64,000 bases of DNA from Spirometra erinaceieuropaei (GCA_902702965.1 CACRXP010000863.1:111072-175071); one strand, 5' to 3'; positions 22,325 to 34,439 are shown, counted from the first letter of the stretch. Translations and numbers: made by a program. Notes: generated by a model not told the origin, from the sequence alone.

Positions 22325-23334
22325 ATGTCGAAAAAGTTCCTATGGGAAGTTGACTTTGAGTGGAAACGAAAACTGGCAGCCGAAGGACTGACACGTGATT
22401 CGTCAGCTAGTATTTTCAATATTAGTCATATCAGTCTCTGGAGAATTAGGAAAAATAAAACAGTGCCTAGAACTAAGCAAGGTGAGCGAAAACGGTCAGC
22501 AAACAACCAAGGCGGCGATTTCATTCGTCGGACACTGAAAAAGTACCATTATAGGCCCCTTAAGGCTATTTACACAGAACACCTGTCAATGTTTTCTTTG
22601 CGCATAATTAGAAAAACAATAAAAGATTTCGGTCTCCATCAGAACAACGCCATGACAAGGCCATTCTTAAGTAGACAACTTATTAGAGAAGGTTTTTTGT
22701 TTGCTCAGAAATATATTGATCACAAGCTTTCCTTCTGGAAAAACATTTACTTTTGTGTTGAGGTCTTATTTTTAGACAAGCCTCTGAATTCGGCCCAGGT
22801 GGTCATATGTGAGAAGAACTTTCCGCGAGATCATACTATATCGACATAAACAGTCAATAACTGTCGACATCTGATGGTTTGAATGGCCATCAAATTCGGA
22901 GAGCGACCGATCTGGCGTTCAACGGCGGAGACGATAAATAGCAGGGTGTTAATCAGCATCGTAAAGGATGCCTTCGGTTACAACGGCATTTATCGACGTC
23001 GAATGGACGCCGTAGTGTTGCAGGATAATGCCCCTGTCCACCGCTCAACTTACGACTATAATATAATATTTTAGACCACAGCCAGCCTCTCCGCCTGCGG
23101 CCTTCGAAGCATTTTATCCTCGCCAAGAACACGGACCTAAATCCTATGGAAAATCTTTTTGCACTAATCATAAGAAAGTGGGAAAAAGCAAGAAAACATC
23201 TTCCTATGGAGCAAAAGTTGGAACTTTTGCTTACTAATTACATAGACCAAACCACCTTAGACCGCTCGGTATTGCCCATGCCCTTTTGCTTTAAGGCAAC
23301 TTTGAAAGCTAAAAGACAATCGACAAAGTATTAG
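22325..23334 (+). pseudogene. Tc1-like transposase pseudogene
   Basis: The ATG at 22325 opens about 175 intact codons with an N-terminal helix-turn-helix-like region (RDSSASIFNISHISLWRIRK) and the first catalytic region near FCVEVLFLDKP, where Asp is kept but the usual FSDES context is altered. The frame then breaks. It resumes at about 22870 with MV, a stop in place of Trp, and AIKFGERPIW, and reaches the second catalytic motif VLQDNAPVHRS (about 23010-23045). After another break, KNTDLNPMENLF at about 23127-23162 holds the third acidic residue. At least two frame breaks and one stop make it inactive. Terminal inverted repeats were not identified with confidence. Confidence 0.85.
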
Positions 23335-23519
23335 CACGTTGTATTTGTTTCTGTTTTTATTTTTGTCGTTTTTTTGAAATTTCCCTTCTCCGCTGACAAT
23401 TATATTAGGTTTTGAATAGTTGAAATATCATAGAGTCGTTTTTTGCTTGGTAGTTTTTGGTAAAATAAGTTATTTCTCATTCAATGAATAATACATTATA
23501 AATCAAACTGTGCCTTATT

Positions 23520-24080
23520 TTGAAACCCCGTTGTATCTTTCACGCGGTATAACTTTCGTGGATGCCGGGTGGGCTTTTCGTGCGCCACCGCGATTTATGT
23601 TCACAGTTTGTGATCTTTCATCACATGGGTCACGAAGTGTACATACCAGAGCACACTGAAGAAAGCTCACTGCAACAGCACAGCGTATTGCGTGGCACCG
23701 ACGCAAACAGCAATAATGTTTGCGTCCGCGTCCATGTAAGTGATCGACTGCGGCTCTTATTATGCGAAGAGGGGTAATGTCGACGGCCTCATGAATCTAG
23801 CCGCGGCGGCTGGCCGCGTTTCCTTGTGTCAAAGCGATCTGATTTGGACAGCAGCCATTTCTGAGACGCCATCAAACTGAAGGGAACTCGACAAAGTGTG
23901 CGTCCGAAAGCGCCCTACTGCACCAAACGTAGCCGCAAGAGCGGTGAAATTATTGAAATGAGCGTCCGCTTCGTGGCTATCCGAACTTGTGTCCTGCGAC
24001 CACAGTGGACTCTGCTGTAAAACCGGCGGAGATCTCGAGCGCGTTTGGCTAAAAGCGACGCTAAGCGGGAGTTTTGAGTT
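23520..24080. other. Moderately GC-rich stretch, possible but unproven exon
   Basis: An ORF at 23562-23777 (plus, 71 codons) ends just after a good splice-donor match (GTAAGT at 23735-23740). I recognise no domain, and no acceptor or second exon could be tied to it. Confidence 0.2.
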
Positions 24081-24752
24081 CTGAAGATGAGTCAGTCCAC
24101 TAAACCGCCTACCTTAGTAATCAGAGAGAGCTAAGATAGGTGGAGGAAGCATCTCGCCTGGCATTTGAATGCATCGCATGTGGGCGAAACCCTACTTCAC
24201 ACATTTTAGTTTTAATCCCTCGTCAAAAATAATCTGCGCACTAAGTGCTTTAGAAGCTAAAACATGAGGGGATGTTACATAAACTTTCATATTCTATTAG
24301 TTAACTGTACTCCGGTTTTTAGTTGACTGTTAAACCCACTGCCGTTACTCCCCCCACATACCCAGCGATGATTTTCGTGGATTTTAGTGTCATCTTCTGA
24401 CTTCGACCCCGAAAACGGTAGGGTGGAGGACCCTAATTAGCTGTCAGCATAGTGTGGATCGTCCATACAAGAGTGGTGTTAATGGGAGGGGTTAACGGGC
24501 GAGGCAGAACTCTGGACAGTAAGCTGACGGGATACAGAAAAACACAGAAGATGGTCAAGGGCAAAAAACCACATTGTCGAGCTCGATGATGAGTGTATGC
24601 AGATACGGTATCCATTTAGATTTTCCATGGTGTTCTATCTTGGGAGACTGCCTGAACGTAAAATAACTGAGCCTATCCCGTGGGAGAAATTTCCACTATC
24701 CCTGAATTCATGCTCGTTTTATCTGCCTTTTTAGTTTCTCCGTTCTTAGATG
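24081..24752. other. Unannotated sequence
   Basis: No ORF above 60 codons except one shadow-like minus ORF. No repeat recognised. Confidence 0.4.
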
Positions 24753-24754
24753 TA

Positions 24755-25710
24755 CATTAGGTGGGCCAACTCATGAGATGACGACAGAAATTCCGAAATA
24801 CGTTTTCGTTTCGAAAAGAATGATTAAGTAGGGTTGTAAGATTAATCGTAATACAGAATAATTCTATAATAATTTAGTTACCTCAGGAAGCCACCTTTCG
24901 AAAGAATTTCTTTCCAGCTGCATGCAAAAACCATACTCTTTGAAAATGACTACATCAGTAGTATGCACTTTTCTCGTTGATTCTCGATGCTCTTAAATAT
25001 TCATCCATATTGCATAGAAAACATGCATAAAATAATCAATCATTTGCTCATTCTGTGGAAAATTACATCTCCTTTTGAAGTTACACCGAAGGCAGGGTAT
25101 AATTTGGTTTTAAAAAGCTTTTGACTGGGAGATTTTCCATACCGTGAAATGGCCGTTCATAAAATGTCATGTATCTGCATTTACCAATATGGCTTGTAAA
25201 GATGACAATATGGCTCAAATCCACTGCTAAATTTTGCGAACCCCATAAAGTCTACTCTTAACTCTGTAGAGAAGTGAATCGTTTTTCGTACGCTGAAAAT
25301 ATACGGCTTGTAGTTTGGAGACCTTGAATGCAAGTGTAACGGCAGGTCGGCGCCCAAATTTATTTAGGAATTGGAAAAGTCCTTAAAAACTAAATTATAC
25401 CCTCCCTTTGATTATTAAATTGGACGAAGACGTTTTTTATGCATGATTCCATGAAACAAAATTGAATTTTCCGGGCATCAAAAATCATGGATAAATATTC
25501 ATGCTTCTGAAGTAGTTATTTTTTACAGAGTAAGGTTCTTGCATGCAGCTGGAAAGAAGTTCGTTCGAAAGCCGGCCTCGTGGGATAGCCGAATTATTAT
25601 AGAATTATGCCCCACGATGATTAGATTCACAAACAAACTTAATTAATCTTTTCGAAACGAGAACGCATTACAAATTATGGTTGACATCTTATGAGTTGGC
25701 CCACCTATTG
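24755..25710. mobile_element. Palindromic MITE, family A, full length
   Basis: Starts CATTAGGTGGGCCAACTC after TA and ends GAGTTGGCCCACCTATTG. The spacer lies in the opposite direction to that of the 12.4-kb copy, so the element is inserted in reverse. Confidence 0.87.
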
Positions 25711-26855
25711 TTACTGCCAGTCATCAGTACTTAACTTGATTTCGCAAGTACACACATCAGCACACGGTCCACAGTCTGCCGACAGCTAATTAACGTCCTT
25801 TACCCCACTTTTGCCCTGACATCCCAACGATCATGGCGGATTCCTCTGTTTTCACCATTTGTTAGTGGTTTGGCCAGTCAGCATAGAAATGCTGTGGTCG
25901 CATCTCCACGCGATTTTATGATCCTCGCAACCTTTAATGTCCCCTCCTCGCTTGGACTCAAATCCGACTTTGACCGATCGCAGCGGGTTTCTTTTGTCTC
26001 GCAGCCGCCTCTGCCGTCTTACCCGAAAATATTAGGATCGCGTCTGCAGCCAATAACCTCATCCGGCTTAGGAATTCTACCTTAACGGGGAACGTTTTGA
26101 ACCCTTATTTGCTATTACCTGCAGCGCGGTCCTGTCCGACTAGCATACTTGCTTTCCCATGAGCTACAGAGCTTCCCCTTAAAAACCAATCAAATTATCT
26201 CCATTTTTTAATTTTTAATTAAACTTGAAAGAGTTTTTTTATTGTTCGATAAACCTTTTTTCGTGTCGGACTGCGTATTTTATGAACACAAACTGAACGC
26301 CATGGAGTGTCTGCATACTCGTTCCAAAATTCACCCGAAAATATATTTAAACTTGCCATGAAAGTACCACTAATGTTGTCAAATAAAAGAATTTATCTTT
26401 TCTATTACTGCGGCCTGCACGCAGGTCAGACTGAAACGTTTTAGCGACTTGAGAAGCTGCCCAAAATTAAACAAGAATGACTGAGGTTTGCCCAGAACCA
26501 GTCAGGCAAGAAAGAACTAACAATGGACGCTGAAACGGTTGTTTTCTTACTTCTCCACCTACCCCTCCTCCGCTCCCCATCGAGCGTCTCCACCATAAAA
26601 GCCACTCCGGTCTGCTGGGTTCGCTCTCTCAGCCGTAAAGGGACTACTTAAGCCCTCTCGAGTTGGGTAATTGGCCTGAATTTGTTTACAACATGATCCA
26701 ACTGACTGACTTAATTTGCGTCCAGCAGACCGTAGAAACTGTCTCGGTCCTTCAGCATCTACCAGGAAACAACGGCAGATCTAATTGACTTGAAACCACT
26801 GCACATGCATGTGTATTGGTTAGTATATGAAACGTTTCTGCCCCAAACGGGCCAC
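25711..26855. other. Unannotated sequence
   Basis: About 1.1 kb, partly AT-rich, without recognised repeats. ORFs here are short and overlap on both strands. Confidence 0.4.
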
Positions 26856-26859
26856 GTGT

Positions 26860-27295
26860 TACATGCGCTGGACCAACACGGGAGCCACAACGAATTCTGG
26901 CAGGCGTTATCTGTGCGCAATAACAAATGTCGACATGTAGGGGGTGCGTTGGCATACCCTGTTGTCGACAGTTTTTGCAGAACTGAGATCACCGCCACGC
27001 CCTCCATTGTTGTGGCGGTCAAAATTCTGGTCATTTTTTGTGGGGACCAGGGGTTGCGGAGTGGAGCGCCAAGGCCAGGATCCGTCCAAGCCATCCACCT
27101 GCGGCTTCCCTCGTATCCGGTCTTCTTGGCTCTGTCTTGACACCGGGCTCAGGCGGGGGAGGAGGAGAGAGTGTAGGTAGATGCTACGCAAGTCTACTGG
27201 CACTATAACCCCCTGCGTAAGTCACCGTCCCTGCTCCCACAATGCAGTCTGTGAGGCACACGGTGGACATAGTCGAAATCGACGGTTGACCTATC
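26860..27295 (+). repeat. Dispersed repeat, family C, long copy
   Basis: About 435 bp nearly collinear with 55590-56030 (roughly 88% by eye), including 'tgcgctggaccaacacg', 'attctggcaggcgttatct' and 'atccgtccaagccatccacc'. Several ORFs overlap in both copies without agreeing on one frame, so I treat it as a noncoding or decayed retroelement segment. Confidence 0.7.
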
Positions 27296-27484
27296 GTGTA
27301 TATGAAACATTTGGTAGTCTCGGACAGTCGACGCTGGAGAATCCGTCTTCGTGGCAGCCTTCGAAGCCATGGCACTTAGGGGCACCGTAGCAACTTAAAA
27401 GCTCGTCAGACTGTACGGAGTGAGAAAATGTGTTGAAGCGCCGTGGAGAGAACAAAGTCCCCAGAGTTGACCTCATTCTCGTTT

Positions 27485-27535
27485 CGCTCCTCCTTCTCCT
27501 CCTCCTCCTCCTCATCCTCCTCCTCCAGGTATCAG
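27485..27535. repeat. (TCC)n microsatellite
   Basis: Pyrimidine tract 'ctccttctcctcctcctcct' and continuation, producing a Leu-run ORF on the plus strand. Confidence 0.9.
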
Positions 27536-28248
27536 TCCGCTGTCCGAACCGGTCGACCATCAAGTGCGGGATTGGGTACGCCTGGTTAGAGCGCTGTGAG
27601 TCTGCGTCTAAGCGTGCCACAACACTGCCCATTTGTGGCACTTTTTTTAGGGGGTCTGAAACGCAAATAACGCGTGTTGAACCTTGATGTGACCCGGCGC
27701 CAGTCTACTGAATCCATCGCATGGTCCGTTTTAGGGACACCACCCCGTTTGCTCTCGCTGATTAAGAATTATTCGCTAATGTGTGCCTGACAGAATCTTC
27801 CCTTAATCTGGAACCAAGATCGTGTAAGTTTTACAGTGATTGGCTTCCTAGTACGTAGTAACCATCTAAATCTACTGCGTCATGACATGATTATACTGTG
27901 CGTGGGATAACTCATAAAATGTCACTCGAAATTTAAAAGTGCGCTTTCGTACCGAAAAGCGTAATTCAATAAGGTTGTAAGACTAATCATCATTCAGCAT
28001 AATTCTATAATAATTCAGTTGTCCCAGGATGCCGGCTTTTATATCTGGCCGCGTCCCCAAACTGCAGTCTGCAAGAAATGACTAGATAAGTAGCATGCAT
28101 TTTTCTAACTGATTTTCGATGTCTTTAAACAATCAATTATATGCAGATAAGGTGATACCGACAAAGACAAGGGAGACCGGAATGGCCATTTCTGGCTTAT
28201 TAGCCATCTGTCATAATTGATATTCCCGATCAAAATCGACAGGACAAC

Positions 28249-28319
28249 GGGCCCGTGGCTCAATGGTAGAGCGTCAAACTCCATGATCAAAGATCCCGGG
28301 TTCGAATCTCAAGTGATCC
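28249..28319 (+). promoter_or_regulatory. tRNA-like head with A and B boxes, unit 1
   Basis: TGGCTCAATGG at 28256-28266 fits an RNA polymerase III A box and GGTTCGAATCTC at 28299-28310 fits a B box, at tRNA spacing. The cloverleaf is incomplete, so this is a SINE promoter and not a tRNA gene. Confidence 0.8.
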
Positions 28320-28556
28320 ACACTTGGGGTTGGATATGACTGGCTGATGACGGCTAATAAGCCAGAAATGGCCATTCCGGTCTCCCTTGTCTTTGTCGGC
28401 TCCATCTCATCTATGTCTACTACTAGTCGCTGTGCGACTGCCTGCGAGGGTTCTAGTATGAGCCCCAAGGCACAACGGAACGAGCATGTTCCGTAACCTG
28501 ATCGGCGAGCGCCTACTGTCATAATTAATATTCCTGATGACAACCGACAGGACAAC

Positions 28557-28627
28557 GGGTCCGTGGCTCAATGGTAGAGCGTTCACCTCCATGACGAAAG
28601 ATCCCGGGTTCGAATCTCAAGTGATCC
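28557..28627 (+). promoter_or_regulatory. tRNA-like head with A and B boxes, unit 2
   Basis: Same boxes 308 bp downstream: TGGCTCAATGG at 28564-28574 and GGTTCGAATCTC at 28607-28618. Both boxes are unchanged between the units, although the anticodon-arm region has mutated. Confidence 0.8.
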
Positions 28628-29599
28628 ACACTTGGGGTTGGGTACGACTGGCTGATGACGGCTAATAAGCCAGAAATGGCCATTCCGGTCTCCCTTGTCT
28701 TTGTCGGCTCCATCTCATCTATGTCTACTACTAGTCGCTGTGCGACTGCCTGCGAGGGTTCTAGTATGAGCCCCAAGGCACAACAGAACGAGCATGTTCT
28801 CTAACCTGATTGGTGAGCGCCCATCTGTCATAATCAACTATATTTCCCAGAAAACATTCATATAAATATTAAATCCTTTGCTCATACGGTAGAAAGGAAC
28901 GCCTTCTTCCGCGTTTATACTCGAGGAAAGGGTATAATTCGGTTTTAACAAGGTTTCCAATTATGAGATATTTTAATTCCATGAAATACCCGTTTGAAAA
29001 GTAACGTGTCTCTTCATTTACTAATGTTGCTAGTAAGGCTTACAACATGGCTAAAATCCACTGCCAAATTTTATGAAACCCATATAGTCTCCTCTTAATA
29101 CTGTAAAGAAACGTATGGTTTTCCGTACGCGGAAAATATACGGTTTGTATTTTGGAAACCCTTAATGCAAGTGTAACGGCAGGTGGGGTTCTAAATTATT
29201 CGGAAATCAGAAAAGTTTTTAAAAACCGAATTATACCCTACCTTCGAGTATAAAATTGAAAGAAGATGCAATTTTCTATCGAATAAGCAAACGAATGAAT
29301 ATTTTAATTCATGTTTTCTATGTAATATAATGAATTGTTTAAGGGCGTCGAAAATCAATGAGGAAAATGCATGCTAAATAAGTAGTCATTTTTTACAGAC
29401 TGCAGTTTGAGGAGGCGGCCAGATATAAGTTCATACGAAAGCCGGCGTCCTGGGGCAACTGAATTATTATAGAATTATTCTGCATGATATTTAGTTTTAC
29501 AACCTTACTGAATTAATCTTTTCGAAAAGAAAACGCATTTTGGAACTTCGATTGATATTTCATGAGTTAGCCCCCACACTGTAGGACCTCATAAAATCC

Positions 29600-29800
29600 T
29601 GCAGTTCGTCTGTTTGTTTGCGACATTTCAACCGCCGTGACCGACTATGTCCACCATGTGTTCCGCCAGACGGTGAGAGCATGGACGGTGACTTACGTCT
29701 GAATTAGTTCCTACTGATAGTAGACTTGCACAGGGTCTATTGCACACCCTCCTCTCCCTCAACCTACGTCCAGGGTCAAAACAGAATCAAGAAGACCGGA
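29600..29800 (-). repeat. Dispersed repeat, family C fragment
   Basis: The reverse of family C: 'tatgtccaccatgtgttccg', 'gacggtgacttacgtctga', 'agtagacttgcacagg'. It begins 20 bp after the MITE. Confidence 0.5.
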
Positions 29801-30755
29801 GCGAGAGAAGGCGCAGATGTTTGGCACGGCGTGCCAACCACATCCCCTGGTCAAAAACGCACACTGAACAGGATTATACGCAACAAGAGAATGGGGGGGA
29901 CGCTCGGATTCCCGTTGGCGCTGCATGCATCCGCACCTAGGCGTGCGCATCTCCACTAGATCCTGCTTGACCCCGACCTAGCCTATATGTTGTTCCATTT
30001 CATCCACCGTGTGGCCCGTTTAGGGATATAATGTTGGTTTACAGGGTTATCCTATAACCTGCTCAATGAATGCATAAATCAGTAGCACCTCCCAGAACTG
30101 AATTAAGGGACTCTGAACCTCGTGTACGCGTTGTGAGAAGGCAGCATGATGTCAGGATGAAAAATATTCGTCATTTTTATACTACTTACTGTCTGTTGGC
30201 CGCTCGTGAATGCTGCGCGATTAAAGCGCAGTGTCTGGTGAATTTCAGTTCGCATGTTTATAGGGACCATGTTTGAAAATCCTTGCTTTAATGGATCCAT
30301 TCCAAGTTGGCGCATAAGTTTGCGACGACCTTTTGAACGACAGTAAATAATGACTGTTAAAAAGCAAAAATTGACCACCGGTTACCACTGACTTCACAGA
30401 ACATAAAAAACGCTTTACTACGAACGTCCTGCTTCGTTTTGTGGGAAAGGTCGACGCCTGTTTGATCAAACTTTACTGGAATGCGGTATTATCTCTGGGT
30501 CGGACACACTTTCAAATCCCGTTCTCACGTAAAATGCACCGAGGAATATTTTGGCATACACTTCACATACTATGCACCGACTAGGTACAAAGTGTTCTGA
30601 AAATGGAGCCACCACGTGTATTCCTATGCAACACCAATCAGAATCCAGCAGAAAAAGTAGTTTTGCGAAGTCGAGCAGACGTAGAAGGCATGCATGCAGA
30701 CGAGACAGGAGACTTGGAACCTTTGCCATCACCAACTCCGAGCTCATTGGAGCTT
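29801..30755. other. Unannotated sequence
   Basis: Short overlapping ORFs on both strands; no domain or repeat recognised. Confidence 0.35.
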
Positions 30756-30756
30756 A

Positions 30757-31346
30757 CAGTGAGTGACCAATCTCAAGAAATGTCGACCGAAATTCTGAAT
30801 TGCATTTTAAATTAGGAAGGATTACTTGGTCGCGGTTGTAATACTGATTATCTTGCCGCATAATCCTATAATATTTCGGACTGGGCTGGATGTCCGCTTT
30901 TAAAAACGCTGTTTTTCAATCTGCTATAGAAACAGAACTCGGTAAAAAATGACTACTTATGTAGCATGAATTTTTCCCATTGATTTTCGATGGTCTTGCA
31001 AACTCAAATATATATCATAGAAACCATAAACAAAAATATGCTTTCTTTCTGTCAATGAATAGAGAATCATGTCATCTTTATATTTTATACTCAAGGAAGG
31101 AGTACAATTAGGTATTCAAAATCGATGGGAAAGGTGCATGCTACATAAGTAATCATTTTTACCGAGTACTGCCTCTATAGGAGATAAAAAACAATGTATT
31201 TAAAAGCGGACATCCTTCCAAGTCCGAAATATTATAGGATTATGCGGCAAGATAATCAATATTACAACCGCGACCAAGTAATCCTTCCTAATCGAAAACG
31301 CATTTCAGAATTTCAGCCAACATTTCATGAGATCGGCCATTCACTG
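30757..31346. mobile_element. MITE family B, internally deleted (590 bp)
   Basis: Starts CAGTGAGTGACC after TA and ends GGCCATTCACTG followed by CA. Near 31115 the left arm ('gagtacaattagg') joins directly to the right arm ('attcaaaatcgatgg'), so the spacer and inner arms are gone. The result is a compact hairpin-forming derivative. Confidence 0.82.
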
Positions 31347-32664
31347 CAAATTAAAATTTTACTATCGGACAAACGTCAACCCCTTTGGCCCTCTGCGGGT
31401 CAGCGATGAACTGTGGCGACTGAGTTTGTGAAGGAACAACTAGGAATCAAATGCGGTTTTCACCCCTTCAAACATACTACTTAACGAGCATGCTACCGGT
31501 CAATCGTTAACGTACTTCAAGAGTCTACATCGCTGCTCTGCTACCGTGTAGTCAAGAACTGGACGTCCGGAGCAAGTGGAACCACTAGTGGGCGAGAAAA
31601 ACTACAGCTCCCTAACCACCAGATGGTTCAGCGTATTCGTCTGCTTTACAGCAAGCCACCTCCTAACTAAAATAAAATGCAAACACATTTGGAGAGTTCG
31701 GCTGTCATGACCCACATTGGAAGATGCACATTTGCCTTCTGCAGTGAATGCCTTTGGTGTAACGCTCACAGTCCCCCCCCCCCTCCCCAGCATGCAAGGC
31801 AGAATGCACGCAAGGCAATATCCCAGTCGCGTGATTTCGATAGCAAGCAGCTGTTGTTATCAGAGGATGGAACAGGTAAATCTGAAAGGTCAGAACCCAC
31901 CCCCCCTCCTCCTCGTAGCCAAACGTGCGCACGCCTGAGCGTTAGTCAGGCTTATCTACACTCGTAATACTGCTCACAGCCTTTGCAGTTTCCCAACTCC
32001 TCATCTCACTAAAAAATCGACAAATTGTTGATTGCCGCCGACAGTTAGACCATTGATCGATGAGGCCGCACCGCCCTATCAACTTTTGGCTTCACAATCA
32101 ACTCGGAATAAACCGCCGCGACCTACCTTCATTCGTTATCGTGTCCTCTGTGTCACCCCGCGCTTTATCTAGTTAAACAGGTCCCTAAAAATGTCAAACT
32201 GAGTGCGATAATCTCAATCAAGCCCAAAAGTGGCCCGACACTGCAACAAGTAGGATTTTCGAGTTGCGTGGAAAGTCTGGTTGCATCCGCTGCATCGCAT
32301 GCGCTGCCTGCCTGTGCAGTTACTCAGGCCAAATGGACGAAACCAAAGTGCTGGTTGGTGTAAACAAAAGAGGCTCGTCTGAAAGAGAAGCCTGCTGTCT
32401 AACATGCCTACCTGAGTTCCAAAATAACCGTGCACTTCTGAACATGAATGAACAAGACCAACATATCATGCTCAACGCACAGGAACTGAAGGGCACGTGC
32501 ACGGAAAATTACTATTATTTATAGTAACCTGAAGGTGCTCCAGTCGACTAAGTTGCGCATTTAGTCACTTCCCATCGAACGTTCCCTATATTTATGATAA
32601 TCGATTCAACAAAAGCTTCAGATCTCAGAGCAGTTAATTTTTTTGAATACTCATCTGCTTCACA
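31347..32664. other. Unannotated sequence with a Cys-rich ORF
   Basis: Contains poly-C runs near 31771 and a plus ORF at 32264-32524 (86 codons, CIRCIACAACLC near its start and CCLTC later). The composition is protein-like, but I recognise no zinc-finger spacing or family, and there is no supporting gene structure. Confidence 0.25.
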
Positions 32665-33659
32665 CAGTAGGTGGGCTAACGCATGAAATGTCAACCGAAA
32701 TTCCGAAATGCGTTTTCGTTTCGAAAAGATTAATTAAGAAGGTTTGTAAAACTGGTCAGTCTGCAACATAATTCTATAATATTTTAGTTATCTCAGGATG
32801 CCGGCTTCCGAATGAACTTCTTTTCTTCTGCATGCAAAAACCATAGTCTGTAAAAAATGAATAATTATGAAGCATGAATTTTCCTCATTGATTTTCGATG
32901 CATCAAAATGCCCAATTATATTTCATGGAAAAAGGCATTAAAATATTCCCTGTTTTGCTCATTCGGTAGAAAACTACGGCTTCTTTCTATTTCATACTCG
33001 AAGGAGGGACATTATTCTGTTTCGAAAGTTTCTAATTGTGGGACCATTAAATACCGTGAAATGGCCGTTCATAAATCGTCATGTCTCTGCACTTATCAAT
33101 GTGGCTTGTGAAGTTAACAATATGGATCAAATCGACCGCTAAATTTTATGAACCCTATATGGTCCGCCTTTATTATCGTCGAGCAATCTGTGGTTTGCCG
33201 TACGCGATAAATATCTGGCATGTAGTTTGTAAACCCTGAATCCAAATGTAACTGCAGAGCGGGGCTCAAAATTATTCGGGAATTGGGAAAGTTTTTGAAA
33301 ACCGAATTATACCCTTCTTTTGAATATACGATCGGAAGAAGACGTAATTTTCTACTGAATGTGCGAAGAAGTGAATAGTTTTATGTGTGTTTCTTATGCA
33401 ATATAATTCGACATTTAAGGGCATCAAAAATCAATCAGAAAAATTCATGCCTCATAATTAGTCACTTTTTTTCACAGAGTATGGTTTTGCATACAGTAGG
33501 AAGGAAGCTCATTCGGAAGCCGGCACCCTGAGACAACTGAAATAGTATAGAATTATTTTGCAGGCTGACTAGTTTAACAAACCTATTTAAGTAATCTTTT
33601 CGAAACGAAAACGCATTTCGGAATTTCGGTTGACGTTTCATGAGTTAGCCCACCTACTG
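32665..33659. mobile_element. Palindromic MITE, family A, full length
   Basis: Starts CAGTAGGTGGGCTAACGC and ends GAGTTAGCCCACCTACTG with TA after it. These ends are close to consensus, making this one of the best preserved copies. Confidence 0.9.
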
Positions 33660-34345
33660 TATCTTCTACAGAAACCGTTTCTGTGATGCATCTAGTCGCG
33701 CTGATCCGTAGCCCAAAACCACCACCTTGAAGTTGGTACGTCGCGCTTATAAGTAGGGCTGCTCTAACCGATGACCAATGGGAAGGGCATACCGAAGCGT
33801 ATGCTCACAACAATCAGACGCCAATAAACGGAGGAATGTAAGCGATACTGCTTTTGTATGGAGAACGCAGGGCAAGGCGAATTTTGACCAACCGGAGGAT
33901 CATATAAGCAATTCAGTGCAGCATTAGATAAACAGTCAAAAACCCAAGTGCCAGATGTGTCAGACGGTTTGATCATAAGAGCCATAATACGGAAACAGGA
34001 AACGTTAGAAAGGTATTGGAAGTCGACTCAACTTCACTCAGGAGTGAACTGTTCTTCCGTAACTTCACACAGAGATGTTACCACACCCCAAATATTGAGA
34101 TACAGTGCAGAGAAGAATGCGATATGCCACTAGGCTAACTGAACTTTTGTTAGGTTTTACATAAATCACAATGACGACCGCCGCGCCAGTTGCGAATTGT
34201 TATAATTGCGGGCTAACTGACTTACCGATTGTTAATAAATTTTGATGGTTATGCCGGAAATGCGGGAACTGCCCGTCCCATTGTGTCTTGGGTCTCTAAT
34301 AAGAGCTCTTGCAGGCAGCTGCAGAGTAAATAGGGAAGGAAATTA
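33660..34345. other. Unannotated sequence
   Basis: No recognised repeat or domain. Confidence 0.4.
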
Positions 34346-34395
34346 TCGTACAAAGACAAGGGAGACTGAGATGGCCGTTTCCGGCTGGATATGAA
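34346..34395 (-). repeat. SINE body fragment
   Basis: 'caaagacaagggagactgag' and 'atggccgtttccggctgg' match the reverse of the SINE body at 28.36-28.40 kb. Confidence 0.55.
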
Positions 34396-34439
34396 TATTT
34401 GGGCCGACGTCCATCAGTCTGCGCTTACTAACCTTCGTT

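Larger units (their letters stand above)
28143..28833 (+). mobile_element. Tandem tRNA-derived SINE inserted in a MITE
   Basis: Two consecutive units of 308 and 309 bp start with 'ctgtcataatt' at 28208 and 28516, and a third start appears at 28825. Before them, 28143-28207 is an inverted piece of the same SINE body. Flanks TCAATTATAT (28133-28142) and TCAACTATAT (28834-28843) are the target duplication with one mismatch. Confidence 0.85.
27896..29581. mobile_element. MITE family A interrupted by a SINE array
   Basis: Left end near 27896 (CTGTGCGTGGGATAACTC, decayed) and right end CATGAGTTAG…CACACTG followed by TA. At 28143-28833 it is interrupted by tRNA-derived SINE sequence flanked by a 10-bp duplication of MITE sequence. 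Without the insert the MITE is about 985 bp, like the other copies. Confidence 0.85.

Noticed and set aside
23735..23740. Splice donor defining a host exon (23562-23734)
   Set aside because: A single GTAAGT match without an acceptor, domain or second exon is expected by chance.
26860..27203. Coding gene in family C (several ORFs over 90 codons)
   Set aside because: ORFs occur on both strands, and the frames are not shared consistently between the two long copies.
28249..28627. Two functional tRNA genes
   Set aside because: A and B boxes are present, but the cloverleaf is incomplete and both are parts of a dispersed SINE with body, tail and target duplication.
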